Positions 23,226 through 34,941 of a DNA stretch of 64,000 nt are shown one piece after another. Both the position numbers and the translations under genes were made by a program. The notes under the pieces were generated by a model. It was not told the origin of the DNA, made no database searches, and saw nothing but the letters and a program-made list of their open reading frames with translations. Every line of letters begins with the position of its first letter. The first letter of the stretch is position 1. Origin of the DNA: Ilyonectria destructans (Eukaryota > Ascomycota > Sordariomycetes > Hypocreales > Nectriaceae). The stretch lies in the NCBI GenBank assembly GCA_020740775.1, contig JAHEWK010000006.1, positions 2,914,001 through 2,978,000 of the forward strand. Direction: 5' to 3'.

Positions 23226-26200
23226 TTTGGTAGAGGTTACGACGGAGCGTGAGAAGACGATTGAAGGAGCAAAGATACGATGGCGAGGAGAGTCGAATCG
23301 AGCGAGTGGTAGAGTCGAGTGGGAGCGCGTCGGCGATGGAGGAGGGAAGCGGCGCCTCTTATTAGCTTCGCAAGCGAAGCTGCAAGGTGGGGTGAAAATT
23401 TTCGACGCCCACCGCCGGGTTGGAGCCGCCAAAACTTGCGATGTGCCAGCCATGGTCATGGTCGGGCAGCGACGGCCGTGCAAGTGCCAGCCGCCCGTCT
23501 CAGTTCCCGAATGTTGCACAGTTGCATGTACCTACTGCTGGTCTTCCTCGCAGCTCCCGGCAGCTTGCCGCAGCGGTGGCCTTCGCTCGACCGGTCAGAT
23601 CAGTTCTGGTGGATAGCGAGCCTGGATGATGGCCTGCTGGACCTTGTAGGCCTGGCCGATGCGGACCTGGCGGGAGGGAGGCCACTGATGACCTGGCACC
23701 ATTGACAGCGCAGCAGCTGGCGGGTTCTGGCGCAATGCTGGTGCTCTGCCGTGCTGCTGGTCTGCAGATTCGAGCTTGGCCTCTCTCTGGTTTTTTCCGT
23801 TCTTGGTAGTGTGGACGTCACTGCGAAGCTTAGGCGTGGGGTGGTGGAGACTAGACGATGCGGATGATGAGAGTAAACATCCGCTTCTCCAGGACAACCT
23901 GGGGGGATGCATTGTGAATGCCAACAACATGAGCCAGACCGCTTAATGAGGAATGATGGTGATTAGATTAAAGGCGATGCCATTGGGTTTCCATTGCGCT
24001 CACACTAAAGCTCAGGGTCTGTCTGCCCTTGGTTGTTGTCGATCTTCTTCCAGCCTTCTGGCGATTTCCGAAAGGCTCATAGAGCTCATGAGGTCAGCGA
24101 AGTATAGGTAGTCTATACTGTGCTAGTACAGAGGGTGTAAGCAGGCATGACAAGACCAAAACATCTGTCCTTCCTCTTGCAGCAAGCTCTTTTTGCCATT
24201 ACTGGTACGTAGCGTGCATCCCCTCGGTCTGATCTTTTTTTTCGCTGGCCTGGGGCTGGTCCCGCAGACTGGGGCAGCGTTGAAAGAAAACACTCATAGC
24301 CAATTGGGCATCGACCCTCTTACCTAATTCTTCCCCGTCTCTCCTGTGCATTGGAAGTGTGTAAGTGCATTTTTAGTAAAGCAGCCTGCATGATTTTCCT
24401 GGGTCTACAGCGATGGCCCGTATATGGGCCTGATAATAAGGTCCAATTACGTAGGAGGCGGTTCTTACGTCAGTCCATTGACTTCATTGACGGGTCCCTT
24501 CCTTTCTACCCACATCATGCGCTCTCTCGCCTTGGCACTAGATACTTGTGAACTCGAATCATGCCCAAATGTCTGGTGGAGAGACAGCCGGCAACGGGTG
24601 GAAGCCGGGAGCCATATTTCCGGGAATGAACCGGTGCAACAACGACCCGGATTTATTTTAGTTAGCTTGGTATCCGTCAGTTTAGGGGAGGCAGGCTTTT
24701 GGTCCCACGGTTGGCAACTGGCAGAATTACGGTACGTTGTACCCTCGGGTTTTCGGTCTCTGGGGCCCTCTGGTTGTTTTTTCTGCCCATCCATGTCTGG
24801 CATCCCGGTATTTTTCCTCCCCAACATCCCATTTCCCACTGGCCTGGTCCGCTTCCGCCCTCGCTTCGCTCGCGGTTGCGGAGTCAAAACGTGGCCGGTC
24901 GGTTGAGAACTTGCTTTGTTTCTCTCTCCACGCTGCACGATGCGAAGGCCCAATATTAACCTTGCTTCGGCCGTGGTAGCAACAGGCAGGAGCTGAGAAA
25001 GAAAAAGAAAACATAACGTCCACTCGGAGAGCGGAATTTGAAACCTCGGACCTTTAACCACTGGGCTGGCTCAGCTGGCTGTCTTGTCTAGAATCAGGAG
25101 ACCCCTAAGACACGGGTCGACCGCTGTCGTTTGCATCACCCGGGATGGTAATGTGTGTACGAATTCGACGCTTCCATCGTCTTAAGACCGGCTTGGCCCG
25201 TCGCCCGCCTTCTAAACCAGTGCCCAAGCAAGGTGGAATTGCCATGGTGCCCCTAGGAGCCTGGATAGCGTCTCCTGGCTTGGCTACAACTTGAAACGAT
25301 GCGGGCACTAAGCTCGCGCCGTCGACGCAGGCCGAATTCGGGCCTGACAACAACTCTGATGTTGCAGCAGGATTTCCCATCCCGGCACTCATCAGGGATG
25401 CCGTCTGCTCGGAAACACTGCCACGGGCTTCCGGCCTAGCAAGTGTGTATGGCGATCGCCACTGAAGGCCACGAGTATCCAGGAGAGTCCGTTATTTGAT
25501 CATCCGCGTTAGGGTCTTCGCTGAACCTCGTGCTTGTCAAGTGCTAATGTGGCCCCGTCCGCCGTCTTTACCACTTGCTGTCGGTACCTGCATTCGCCAA
25601 TTAACCACCCATGTCCCGCGACGATCCCCGACAACCGTTGCATTCTGGGGCAGGATGGCGAGATGGCGAGGTTGTTCCCCCCGTTCGCCCCCCTGACCAC
25701 ATGGAGGCATGGACCGATGCACCGACCACAGCCCATTGCCTGCATTAGTACTGTGGTGAGTCGCGACGGCCATGCGCAGCACTTCCCCGGCGTCCCGTCA
25801 TTTCTCCCGGAGTGTAGCCCCGACTAGAAGGCTCTGAAATACGTCGGCCCAAGGTCAGGGCTGAATGCGTTTTTGCCAGGGCCGGCCCTTAGCTTTGTTG
25901 ACTCCGTTTGGGTTGATGACAGGTCTTTTACTGAATGGTCCAGTGACCCAATTCGCGCTCTAGTCCTCTTGGCCCAGCCGCAGGGTTTTCCTTGACAAAT
26001 GCTGGATCTAGCGCTCTCCCAAGGCGCTGGCATAGAATGCCATAGATTCCTACATGAGCGCTTGTTTAGATGAGGGTTGCAGCGCGTCGATTAAGCTCGT
26101 ACTTCTGGACTTCAACATGAGACGACGCGGTGCGAACGAAGTAGTTTTCCCGCCCGCGACTACGGAGGGTGTAGCTTGACGCCATCACCGACCGTCCATG

Positions 26201-28403
26201 TTTTAGCGCAATCTCATTTTCTGTGGTGCCCTGCTATCGATTATGTAGGCGCAAGGCACAATAGAATGCAAATCCACTTTCAACCAGTGTCTCAGAGTCG
26301 AATTACACATAACTGACAAGCAATCTACCGAAATTGGGAGAAACATGAACGATGCAACCTGTTAGGTCCCGGAATAGTCCAGGATGTGTGCAGTGGTTGG
26401 AGCCTTTACATGATCGGGTTGGCTTGGCGGTGTCAAACCTTGAGCGCTCTACTACCGTGTGTATGTGCCTACGGGGAATTTCTGTGGCCGTTGGGTCGAG
26501 CCAGCCTGTTGGGATCCCTTGAACGCCTTTTGATGATGCGATTTGGTTAAATTCTTGGGTTTCCTCCTAACGCACCTCGAGAGCTTGGTCATGACGATGT
26601 TGAGATGGGGCTTCGACGGCTTCTAGCGCTTAGAGGGTCTGGAGGGCCGTGAGGGTTTAGAGCAGACGCCGCGAAGGTTTCCAGAGTTTCTAGGCCTCAC
26701 GGGACCCAAAGGGGCGAGAATCTAGAGACAGGAGCGGCGACTCAAAAGAGACATTCCGCACTGGAGGTTGAAGGGAACTCTGCTTCTGAGTCGTCGCGCA
26801 GCTGCAGTGGCGCACCTGGCGCGTCAACCTCCATCATCCAGAGCGACGGATTCAGTTTAGCTAGGAATCATCTGCAGGAGGATGGATGGACCCCACCGCG
26901 GACGGCACAAGAGGCACAAACTCCTCCGCTCGAGTCGCTGCACTTCCAGAGGCGGGTGCAGGCATACGTAGTACATAGTATGCAGCCCCCGGGACGCCGG
27001 GCAAGGGAACTGATTGATGGCCGAAGATTCCGGCGCGGCCTGGAGAGGGAGGACTTGCAGCGTGTAGGTTCGGGATGCCTGTGGCTGCTGTCTGTCAACG
27101 CATTGTAGGAGACGACGGGCGGGATGTGACGACGGCACCACACCACTGCCTGACACACGGACGGCTCGCTGGCAGACAGTGACAACTTGGCTCGCCACAA
27201 GTGCGGGCATGGCCACCACATGGCGTTGAAGCCCTAGACGTGCCGACGACAGCGGCGGCAGTGGCAAGGGCCCGCGATGGGCTCGCTCGTTAGTCGTTGG
27301 GGATCGCGGCGGACGAGCGTGCATACAGACAAGCCGCTCTCCCGCGGGCTGGGTCCGCCGGTTCCTGGGCATGGCCCTGCAGAGGAGCAGAGGCTGGACA
27401 AGGTGCAGCATCCATATCCAGGAAGGACGGCGTTTTAAGGGGCCATTGGGGCAATTAGGGCCCCTGGGTTCCCCTCGGGCGGGCACCCACTCGTGGTGAA
27501 CCCAGGGGGCGCTGGATACGGGCCACTGGCCACTGGCCACTGTCTCTGCCAGACAGATGCAGGCGTCGCAGGTCCCTGGTGTGTACCTGATCCGGCGAGC
27601 TTGGCAGAAGCAGTAACCCCGAGGCTACCTGGCTACCTTACACGGACAGGCCTCGGGCGGCCGTGCCCCACTGAAGCCGGCTACGCTTAGGGCCGTCCTC
27701 CCATGCTCCAATACCCATGCAAGCTCCTCTGGGTCTTCTGGGTCTTCTGGGTCTCCCTCCCAAGTGCCCATGCTCCCACGCTCTTACTCCCACGCTAACT
27801 ACCGCGTTTCCACGCCCGTTGTCGTCGTCGACTCCACTCTCACGCCAACGCCAAATGCCCCTGTAACCTGCAACCGATGCTGGCGCCTGCGCCGCTGCTG
27901 CAAGCAAAAGGCAAACCCATATTAATAAAGGCCTTCTTGCCCATGCTGGATCGGGGCGACCTTTTGCGAAGGGGAATGCTTTTTGCGCCATCGCCCAAGC
28001 CTGCCAATCCTGCCATCGTCGTGCTCCTTCCTTCTTTCCTTCTATCAGCTCGGCACTCCGCGTCGCCCGTCTCGCCTTCCATACCTGTCGTTGTTCGAGA
28101 ACATCCGCCAACCTTCCTTCCCCGTCGCCCACGCGCCATCCCTGAATCCGGCCGAACTTCGAGCTCCGGTGAACCGATCAGCGCCGCGTCCAGTCGACAA
28201 CCGTTAGCACGAGCACCGGGACTTGGGACGACTTGAGATTCCGAATCTCTCCTCCGTGACGATTCGACTTGATATCTGTGCCTTTGTGCCGCCGTCCCTC
28301 TTTACTTCGCCATCGACTTCTCCTCCACCGCGGGCTCGCGTCTCGACACCGACCCGATCCGCTTCGACGCCCCTATTGTTGGACCCCCCGCTCACCCACT
28401 AAA
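23226..28403. other. 5.2-kb gene-poor stretch
   Basis: This lies between the start of spe3 and the start of the G-alpha gene, so both promoters and leaders are here. The frames at 24465-25061 (-) and 26857-27540 (-) have no domain and a Trp/Cys/Arg/Pro-rich, non-coding character. The last several hundred bases (about 27950-28400) are C/T-rich, as in long fungal 5' leaders. A degenerate tRNA-like patch is near 25031-25075. No gene is supported. Confidence 0.45.
27728..27755. repeat. 9-bp tandem repeat TCTGGGTCT, about 3 copies
   Basis: Three head-to-tail copies upstream of the G-alpha gene. Confidence 0.85.
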
Positions 28404-29751
28404 ATGTGTTTTGGCGGCCGAGACAAGGGCGATCACGGTGAAACTCGCTCCCGCGAGCTCGACCGACAGATTCGCCAGGATGAGAAGCGACTGTCTAAGG
28501 AGGTCAAGCTTCTCCTGCTGGGTATGTTGAAGCAACAATCGATCACAACTGACTGGCACTGACGCGCTATGCGATTGATAGGAGCTGGAGAGTCCGGAAA
28601 ATCGACCGTGCTGAAGCAGATGAAGCTCATCTACTCGCAAGGTTTCAGCAAGAACGAGAAGCTCGAATGGAAACCCGTCGTATTCAACAACATTGTACAG
28701 TCCTTCAAGGTCATCTTTGAGGCCATGGAGGAGCTGCATATCCCTTTCGAGAACCCAGATAATGAGGTATGTCCTCTTCCATTCCCTTCCGTGCTCCATT
28801 ACCACCGCGTCTACGCGGTGGAGCTGCAAAATGATAGCGCGACAGTGTGAGACACTCAGGTTGCTAACGACATGATAGAAACACATGGCACACATCCTTG
28901 TGGATCATGAGATCAGCCCCCAGGAGCGAATGCCCGAAGATTATCTGGAGCCCGTCAAGTCGTTGTGGGCTGATAGCGGTGTCCGAACTGCCATTTCCAA
29001 GGGGAATGAGTATGCCCTACACGATAACCTCTCATAGTAAATGCCCCGTGATATCCTGACTTGACAACAGTGAGCTAATTGGATTCAAGCTTCATCGACG
29101 ACATCGACAGACTTTGGGCCGAGGACTTTGTACCAAACGACCAGGACTTGCTTCGGTCTCGACTAAGGACAACGGGTATCACCGAGACCATCTTTGATCT
29201 TGGCCAATTGACCTACCGAATGTTCGACGTAGGTGGCCAGCGATCGGAGCGGAAGAAGTGGATCCACTGCTTCGAAAATGTCAACTGCCTGCTGTTCCTC
29301 GTGGCCATCAGCGGATATGACCAGTGTCTTGTCGAAGATAAGGATGGTGTAAGTTTTATTCCCCTTGCCAATCAAACTGGTTGTCGAAGCTGACATTATC
29401 CTACAGAACCAAATGAACGAGGCCCTGATGCTGTGGGAGTCGATTGCCAACTCACACTGGTTCATCAAGTCTGCACTCATTCTATTCTTGAACAAGATGG
29501 ACTTGTTCAAGGAGAAACTGCCCAAGAGCCCAATCACCAACCACGGATTCACCGATTACCACGGCCCCAAGGACGATTTCAAGGCTGCCAGCAAATATTT
29601 CTTGGACAAGTTCCGTGCTTTGAACCGGAATACCGACAAGGAGATCTATGGCCACTTTACCAACGCTACCGATACGAACCTGCTGAAGATTACTATGGCC
29701 TCCGTCCAGGACATGATCATCCAGCGAAACCTGAAGCAATTAATACTATAA
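28404..29751 (+). CDS. gna-2: heterotrimeric G-protein alpha subunit, fungal group II (GNA-2/MAGC-like)
   Basis: Five exons (28404-28521, 28582-28766, 28879-29036, 29090-29348, 29407-29751) encode 354 residues. Motifs in order: P-loop GAGESGKST at 40-48; switch I RLRTTGIT; switch [21 protein letters not shown] guanine-specificity motif; and TNATDT, the TCAT-box equivalent. The N-terminus MCFGGRDKG lacks the Gly2 needed for N-myristoylation but has Cys2 as a possible palmitoylation site. The C-terminus NLKQLIL lacks the Cys at -4 used by pertussis toxin. Both fit fungal group II rather than groups I or III. Group II subunits usually have mild, partly redundant roles in growth and development. 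The group call rests on my recollection of family termini; the G-alpha call itself is certain. Confidence 0.95.
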
Positions 29752-31664
29752 GGACCCATCGGCCATACTTATTACCCTTTCGTGGGCACACGCACACACC
29801 GCGCACCTACCGCGCGCACTTACACAAATTCTCGACACGTTCGACCATTACCTCTGACTTCCTATACATAATCGAGAGGCTGTCCACTTCTGTTTGAGCC
29901 AAACGGCATTTTCTTCTATAACCACGACTTCTTCATTTGGTGGTACAAATCATTGGCAACATTGAGTGAGGTGTCAGGCGGCCTCTTTCACTGTACATGT
30001 ACGATTTCGGAGCGGCAGCTGGGTAATAGACCAGCTGAGAACGATTGCATATCTTATATACCCTTTACCAATCATAGGGTTGCGGCACGGGACTTGTCAA
30101 GTGCCACTTGGAGGCGCTTGTCGGTTTGCGATTGGCGAAACGCGGGGACTTCGCGAAGGAGAGGCCTCTTGGGATGAAAGAGTTTATGGGGCTGGCGCCT
30201 TGAAGACGAGATGAGAGATGTGGAGGATAGAGTTGCACATTGGATTTTTGCATGATACCTAGGTGGATATGTTTTCAGTGCCCTGCAATATTTTGGCAGG
30301 GGAGGCACACTTGTTTGTGACAAGACGTCTCCGATTTTACGATAAAGCATACATAAGATGAATCGATAACTGGAAACGATATTATCTACCACGAGGTTTG
30401 AATTAACAATAATCCGATGGATACCCCGGATGTCCCGGATGTCCCCAGCCGTCACGATGGTGGCTTGGGTCCCCACGAAGGAAGCACCAGACGTCTGTGT
30501 GTTCATGCAGCCCAATCGTGTGGCGTGCTGATCAACTCGTCATGCTCGGACCACTTGCGGCACTTGTGGGAACCAGGATGATGAAAATGCTGTGGATATG
30601 GTCAAACTGGGTGGGTTTTGTTGCGTCCGATTATGGGCATTGAATAAGAGCGTTCCGGCATGAGACAAGCCAGGAGCTGTTCAAGTGGTCAGTGTGACCC
30701 TTGGCCAGAGACGAGCCCGACGGTGAGCCTTGGGACAATTGAAAAGAGATGGGATTGTGGGATTTCGCATAGTTCTCATGACGCACCGAACGAAGCAACA
30801 CTGTGTCAGAGTCATCTCCATCTTGTCCATCATCCTGGTGTTGGCCGTGATGCTTGACGATGTTGGCGGTGTACTGGGGCTGGGCTGCGCTTTCAGGCGA
30901 AGCACCATGTCTGAGACGCGCATGGGGCTATCTTGTTACGGCTCGCATGGAAGGAATATAGACTGCCGCTCGGAGTAGTATCCCTATAAAGATTTTACAC
31001 TTTTGCATCTGTATCGCTTATGAATTGGGTGGTTTGGGTCATTGACATGTGGTTGGCCGTTGGTCTGCAGCCACAGAGGGCTTGACCCTGTAACCTTAAG
31101 GGATCCGGGGGTTTGGACAGGCGCCTGAAATGGCAGCATGTAATAGATGCTGGGAGACGTGACACCTCAGCTTTGAGCCATTGTGGCGACTGTTATTTCC
31201 GTCCCGCAGGTTAGTGGAATTACAGAAGGAAATTTTTGCTTCAATCTTTCTCGTCTCTGGGGAGAGGAGGTCTACACTGCGTGGGTCTCGACAGGTCGCA
31301 ACCCGTTCAATTCATCCTCCTCACCGTGATTGCCCGATCCTCTAGATACAAAAAGCAGCTCATGATGTAATTCTCCAGACTCTAGAATTCACATAATTAT
31401 GTAGATTCTTGCAATAGACAACTTGCACACAGATCTCGAGATAGAAAGCGACGTCTTCGACAATCAACGATGCTAGGAAACTGACGTACAAAGCGGGCCC
31501 CCTCACCGTAATCCACAGGACCTCATTGGCCCAAAAGACCTTCTCACCACCAAAAGTTCTGCGCAAGCTCAGCTCCAGCAGTTCCCTCACAAGCGCCCGC
31601 CCTCTTCGCCCACAACCTCTCCGCTTTCCCTCCTGCAACTCTCCTGCAACCCATTTCCCCGTAC
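29752..31664. other. intergenic between gna-2 and MYG1
   Basis: This holds the 3' region of the G-alpha gene and the promoter of MYG1. The short frames on both strands have no domain. Confidence 0.55.
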
Positions 31665-32729
31665 ATGTTCCGCCGCTTCATCACAACCATGGCTGAATCC
31701 GCATCCAAGCGCCTCAAGACCTCCGGTCCTCTGATCGGCACCCACAGCGGCCACTTCCACGCCGACGAGGCCCTCGCCGTCCACATGCTCCGCCTGCTCC
31801 CCGCCTACGCCGACTCCGGCCTCGTCCGCACCCGCGACCCGGCCGTGCTCGAGACCTGCCACACCGTCGTCGACGTCGGCGGCGAGTATGACGCCGACCG
31901 CCGCCGCTTCGACCACCACCAGCGTGGCTTCGCCGCCAACTTCCCCGGCCGCCCGACCAAGCTGTCCAGCGCGGGGCTCGTCTTCCTGCACTACGGCCGA
32001 GCCATCGTCGCCCAGCGCCTGGGACAGTCTGAGGATGCGCCCGACGTCGATCTGCTATACCGCCGCCTGTACGAGAACTTCGTCGAGGCGCTGGACGCCC
32101 ACGACAATGGCATCTCCGTCTACGACCCCAAGGCCATCGCCGCGGCGGGGCTCGAGAAGAACTACAGTGAGGGCGGCTTCGGCCTGGGCGCCATTGTCGG
32201 CCGCCTGAACCCCAAGTGGAACGACACCGCACCCGCCGACCGCGCCGAGGCCCAGGCTGCTGAGGACGCCAGGTTCCTCCAGGCCAGCCGCCGCATCGGT
32301 GAGGAGTTTGACGCCGAGCTCGAAAACTACGCCGGCGCCTGGCTCCCGGCGCGATCCATCGTCCAGGACGCCTTCGCAAAGCGCTCCCAGTACGACGAGC
32401 AGGGCCGCATCTTGGTGCTTGAGGGCCAGTCCGTGCCGTGGAAGGATCACCTGTACGCGCTCGAGGACGGCACGCCCTCCGTGCTGTACGTGCTGTACCC
32501 CGAGAACCCCCAGCCCGGTGCCAAGTGGCGCATCCAGTGTGTGCCCGAGAGCAAGGACTCGTTCGTCAGCCGCAAGCCCCTGCCGGAGGCTTGGAGGGGC
32601 TTCCGGGATGAGGAGTTGGACGGCATCAGCTCTATCCCTGGCTGCGTCTTCGTTCACGCCGCTGGCTTCATTGGTGGCAACAAGACGTTTGAAGGCGCTA
32701 AGGAGATGGCCACCAAGGCCCTAGCTTAG
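31665..32729 (+). CDS. myg1: MYG1 family 3'-5' exonuclease (GAMM1/UPF0160, DHH-like)
   Basis: An intronless frame of 354 residues. The DHH-superfamily metal-binding motifs are visible: GTHSGHFHADEALA (H27, H30, H32, D34), VVDVGGEYD (D70) and RFDHHQRGF (D83, H84, H85). Further family blocks include LDAHDNGIS and WRIQCVPE near the C-terminus. Orthologues are manganese-dependent RNA exonucleases acting in nucleus/nucleolus and mitochondria. The N-terminus MFRRFITTM is basic and presequence-like. A second ATG at codon 9 (31689) starts MAESASKRLKTSG with a KRLK nuclear-type cluster, so leaky scanning could split the product between compartments. Codon use is strongly C-ending, suggesting good expression. 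Confidence 0.93.
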   Translation: MFRRFITTMAESASKRLKTSGPLIGTHSGHFHADEALAVHMLRLLPAYADSGLVRTRDPAVLETCHTVVDVGGEYDADRRRFDHHQRGFAANFPGRPTKLSSAGLVFLHYGRAIVAQRLGQSEDAPDVDLLYRRLYENFVEALDAHDNGISVYDPKAIAAAGLEKNYSEGGFGLGAIVGRLNPKWNDTAPADRAEAQAAEDARFLQASRRIGEEFDAELENYAGAWLPARSIVQDAFAKRSQYDEQGRILVLEGQSVPWKDHLYALEDGTPSVLYVLYPENPQPGAKWRIQCVPESKDSFVSRKPLPEAWRGFRDEELDGISSIPGCVFVHAAGFIGGNKTFEGAKEMATKALA

Positions 32730-33164
32730 GTGTGCGGTGGACACGCATAAAAGTAACGTGCAAATGATATGCAAACACTTGGGATTCTGGTATGGGGCAT
32801 CGTGGGTAGGGGTTTGGAGTTGAGAAACCCCATAAGGAGAAAAAAAAAGAACGATAGAAAGGTGCTTCAGGAACCGAAGCTGGCAGCTAAACGACCAAAT
32901 ACATGATGATAATTCATGGGGGACAGACAAGGAAATTGTCGAACCCTAGAAAGCAACCCATCCGAGATTACGGATCGAAACATGTCCCTCCGTGCGTGCA
33001 AACCACATTGTTTGTCCTTCCCAAACGCCAACAGTGCGATCCTCGTAAGTCATCAAAAGCAAATCCTGCAAACCACAGATAGCTCTTTCTCTCCCACTGG
33101 CTTCGTACAAATCGTACCTTCCACCATTCGCACTGATTGTCCGCACCGACTCACACGGCGCAAC
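32730..33164. other. convergent 3' spacer
   Basis: This lies between the ends of MYG1 (+) and the Igo1-like gene (-). An A/G-rich tract lies at about 32836-32861. No gene is seen. Confidence 0.6.
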
Positions 33165-33859
33165 TCACCTCCGGATGGGGATGGACTCGCCGACCGGGGC
33201 GGGGGGAGCGGCGGCGGGGTCCTTGGGTTTGTCGGCGTCCTCGCCGTTATCCTGCTGGGCCTCGTCGGCGTTGGTCTCGCTCTTGAGGAAGCTGCTCTCC
33301 TTGATAGGGCTGCCGGCCTGGATGCCGGGAATGGAGGCGTGCACGTGCTTGGGGCCGTTGCTGGAGCCGTTGGGCGAGGAGAGGTGGGGGATGTTCTCGG
33401 GGACGGGGTGCTGGGAGCCGACGGCACCGGCGTCGACGCCGTCGCCCTTGCCGGCCTTGGACATGGCGTAGTCACCGGAGTCGAAGTACTTGCGGTCCTT
33501 GAGATGCTTGGCGAAGTGGTCGGAGCGGGATGGCAGCTTGCCGTAGAGGCGGAAGAGGCGCTGCTCCTCGGGGGAGAGCGACTAGAGAGCGGGGGAACAG
33601 GGCGTCAGCATTTTGTCGAGGAAGCGGAGAGAAGGTCGGTGCATGTGAACAGGAGGTAGGGGAGAGAGGGAGAGAGGTGCGTATTTCAGGCGAGGGCGAG
33701 GGTTGCAGGTGCCATGGGAATATCTGGCGGTCGGTCGAGGTCGAGATGGAAGCAGGGAGGAGGGGTAGCTGAGGTGGTTTTCCCAATGGCCTGTGGCGTG
33801 CAGGGTTGGGCTGAGATGCTTACCTTGACGTCGACCTTGTTCTTCTGGTGAGGGTTCAT
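33165..33859 (-). CDS. igo1: Igo1/endosulfine family PP2A-B55 inhibitor
   Basis: Two exons on the minus strand (33859-33824, 33581-33165) around a 242-nt intron encode 150 residues. The start MNPHQKNKVDVK and the core SLSPEEQRLFRLYGKLPSRS lead into the invariant KYFDSGDY. Ser47 in this block is the Greatwall/Rim15 phosphosite: once phosphorylated, the protein inhibits PP2A-B55 (yeast Cdc55). The C-terminal half is Pro/Ser/Ala-rich, acidic and disordered, ending with ESIPIRR. In yeasts Igo proteins act downstream of TORC1-Rim15 during quiescence entry and protect mRNAs, a functional link to the LST8 gene in this window. The stop directly overlaps a GTGAGT, so a further 3' exon cannot be fully excluded. 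Confidence 0.93.
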
Positions 33860-34923
33860 GGTTGAGGGTGGAAGTCGAGCTGAGTTGTGAGGTTATGGCC
33901 GCAAAAGCGAGGGAGTTGTCGAGCCTTTTCGGGTTATGTCGTTGTATGCTGCAGGCGATCGGCTGAGGGAGGGATGAGGTTGGAAGGTTGTCTCGAGCCT
34001 GGGGAATTTTGGAGGAGCCAGAGCGAGCCAGAGCCAGAGGGGCCGTGGTAGGTGGGGGACAGTGCCTGATTGGGCTGGGCTGGGCTGGCTGGGTGCGTCG
34101 GTGATGTAACCAGCTCAGCACTGGGTACGGAGTAGCTTATAGGGGCGCTGGCCGAGGGGCTACAGGGGGCGGCTGTTGCAGGTAGCGGGGCGGGATCGCT
34201 GTGTCGGGGCTGCGAAGTGAAACAAGGTCACCTGTGCGGTCGTGATTTGGTACTGGCTGGCGTTAACAGCGATCGAGACCGACCGTGAGTTGCGGTTGAA
34301 CGTGGGTGCGACTGTCTATCAGGTACGTATGGCGAGTACGTATGCCCTTGCTCGTGATATGACGATTTCTTGTGTGTTTTAGTGTTTCGTGAGTGCATGA
34401 GAGAGGCATGGAGGGTCCGGTCTAAGGGGGCTGTGAGGGAGGGTGATGATATATGTAACACGGTGTATTGCTGATCTATGGCTCCTGTGTTTATCTTTTT
34501 TGCTTTGTGCAGCGTATTGCTCTTGTCGATCCCTCGAAGGTGCCTAGATTGCACTGTATATCACGGTTTTTGCTGCATTGCGAAGCAGAATTGATACAAA
34601 CATGGCCTGGCCTCTGGGAGGAGGGATGGGAGGAGACGCTGGACCGCCGGCCGAGCAACGAAGGCGCCAATCTCGGTCGTATATGGTTTTGCATGAAGAA
34701 TGCACCCATCCCGAGCAAGTTGAAAATGCTCGGTTGGCTGTCCTCGGCCCCCGTGGCTCCCTGTGCACCCCTGTCCCTGTCGCCGCGACGCCGGTTGGGC
34801 TGACGGACCTGTCCCACGGCCATGGCAACAGGACGCCGAGACGCCAGGGCGCATGGTTGGGATGGGCCGACTTCGATCACGGCCCAGATGGTGGATGGGT
34901 GGTTGTGACGGCCCTGGAGTAGC

Positions 34924-34941
34924 TACGTACTACGTACTACG
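34924..34941. repeat. 7-bp tandem TACGTAC repeat
   Basis: Overlapping TACGTAC units, each palindromic at its ACGT core, in the igo1-gcs1 divergent spacer. Confidence 0.8.

Noticed and set aside
24465..25061. 198-codon minus-strand frame with a signal-peptide-like start
   Set aside because: After the first 30 residues it is Arg/Lys/Pro/Gly-rich with no domain; it overlaps the tRNA-like patch and has no coding character.
25055..25130. Plus-strand tRNA candidate (TGGCTCAGCTGG with GGGTCGACC)
   Set aside because: The second element is not a proper TTCRA loop and the stems do not pair.
26857..27540. 227-codon minus-strand frame
   Set aside because: Cys/Arg/Pro/Leu-rich mixture without domains, in a stretch with several overlapping open frames.
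31714..32657. Long frames antisense to MYG1 (221 and 200 codons)
   Set aside because: They arise from the strong C-ending codon use of MYG1, and the sense frame has clear catalytic motifs.
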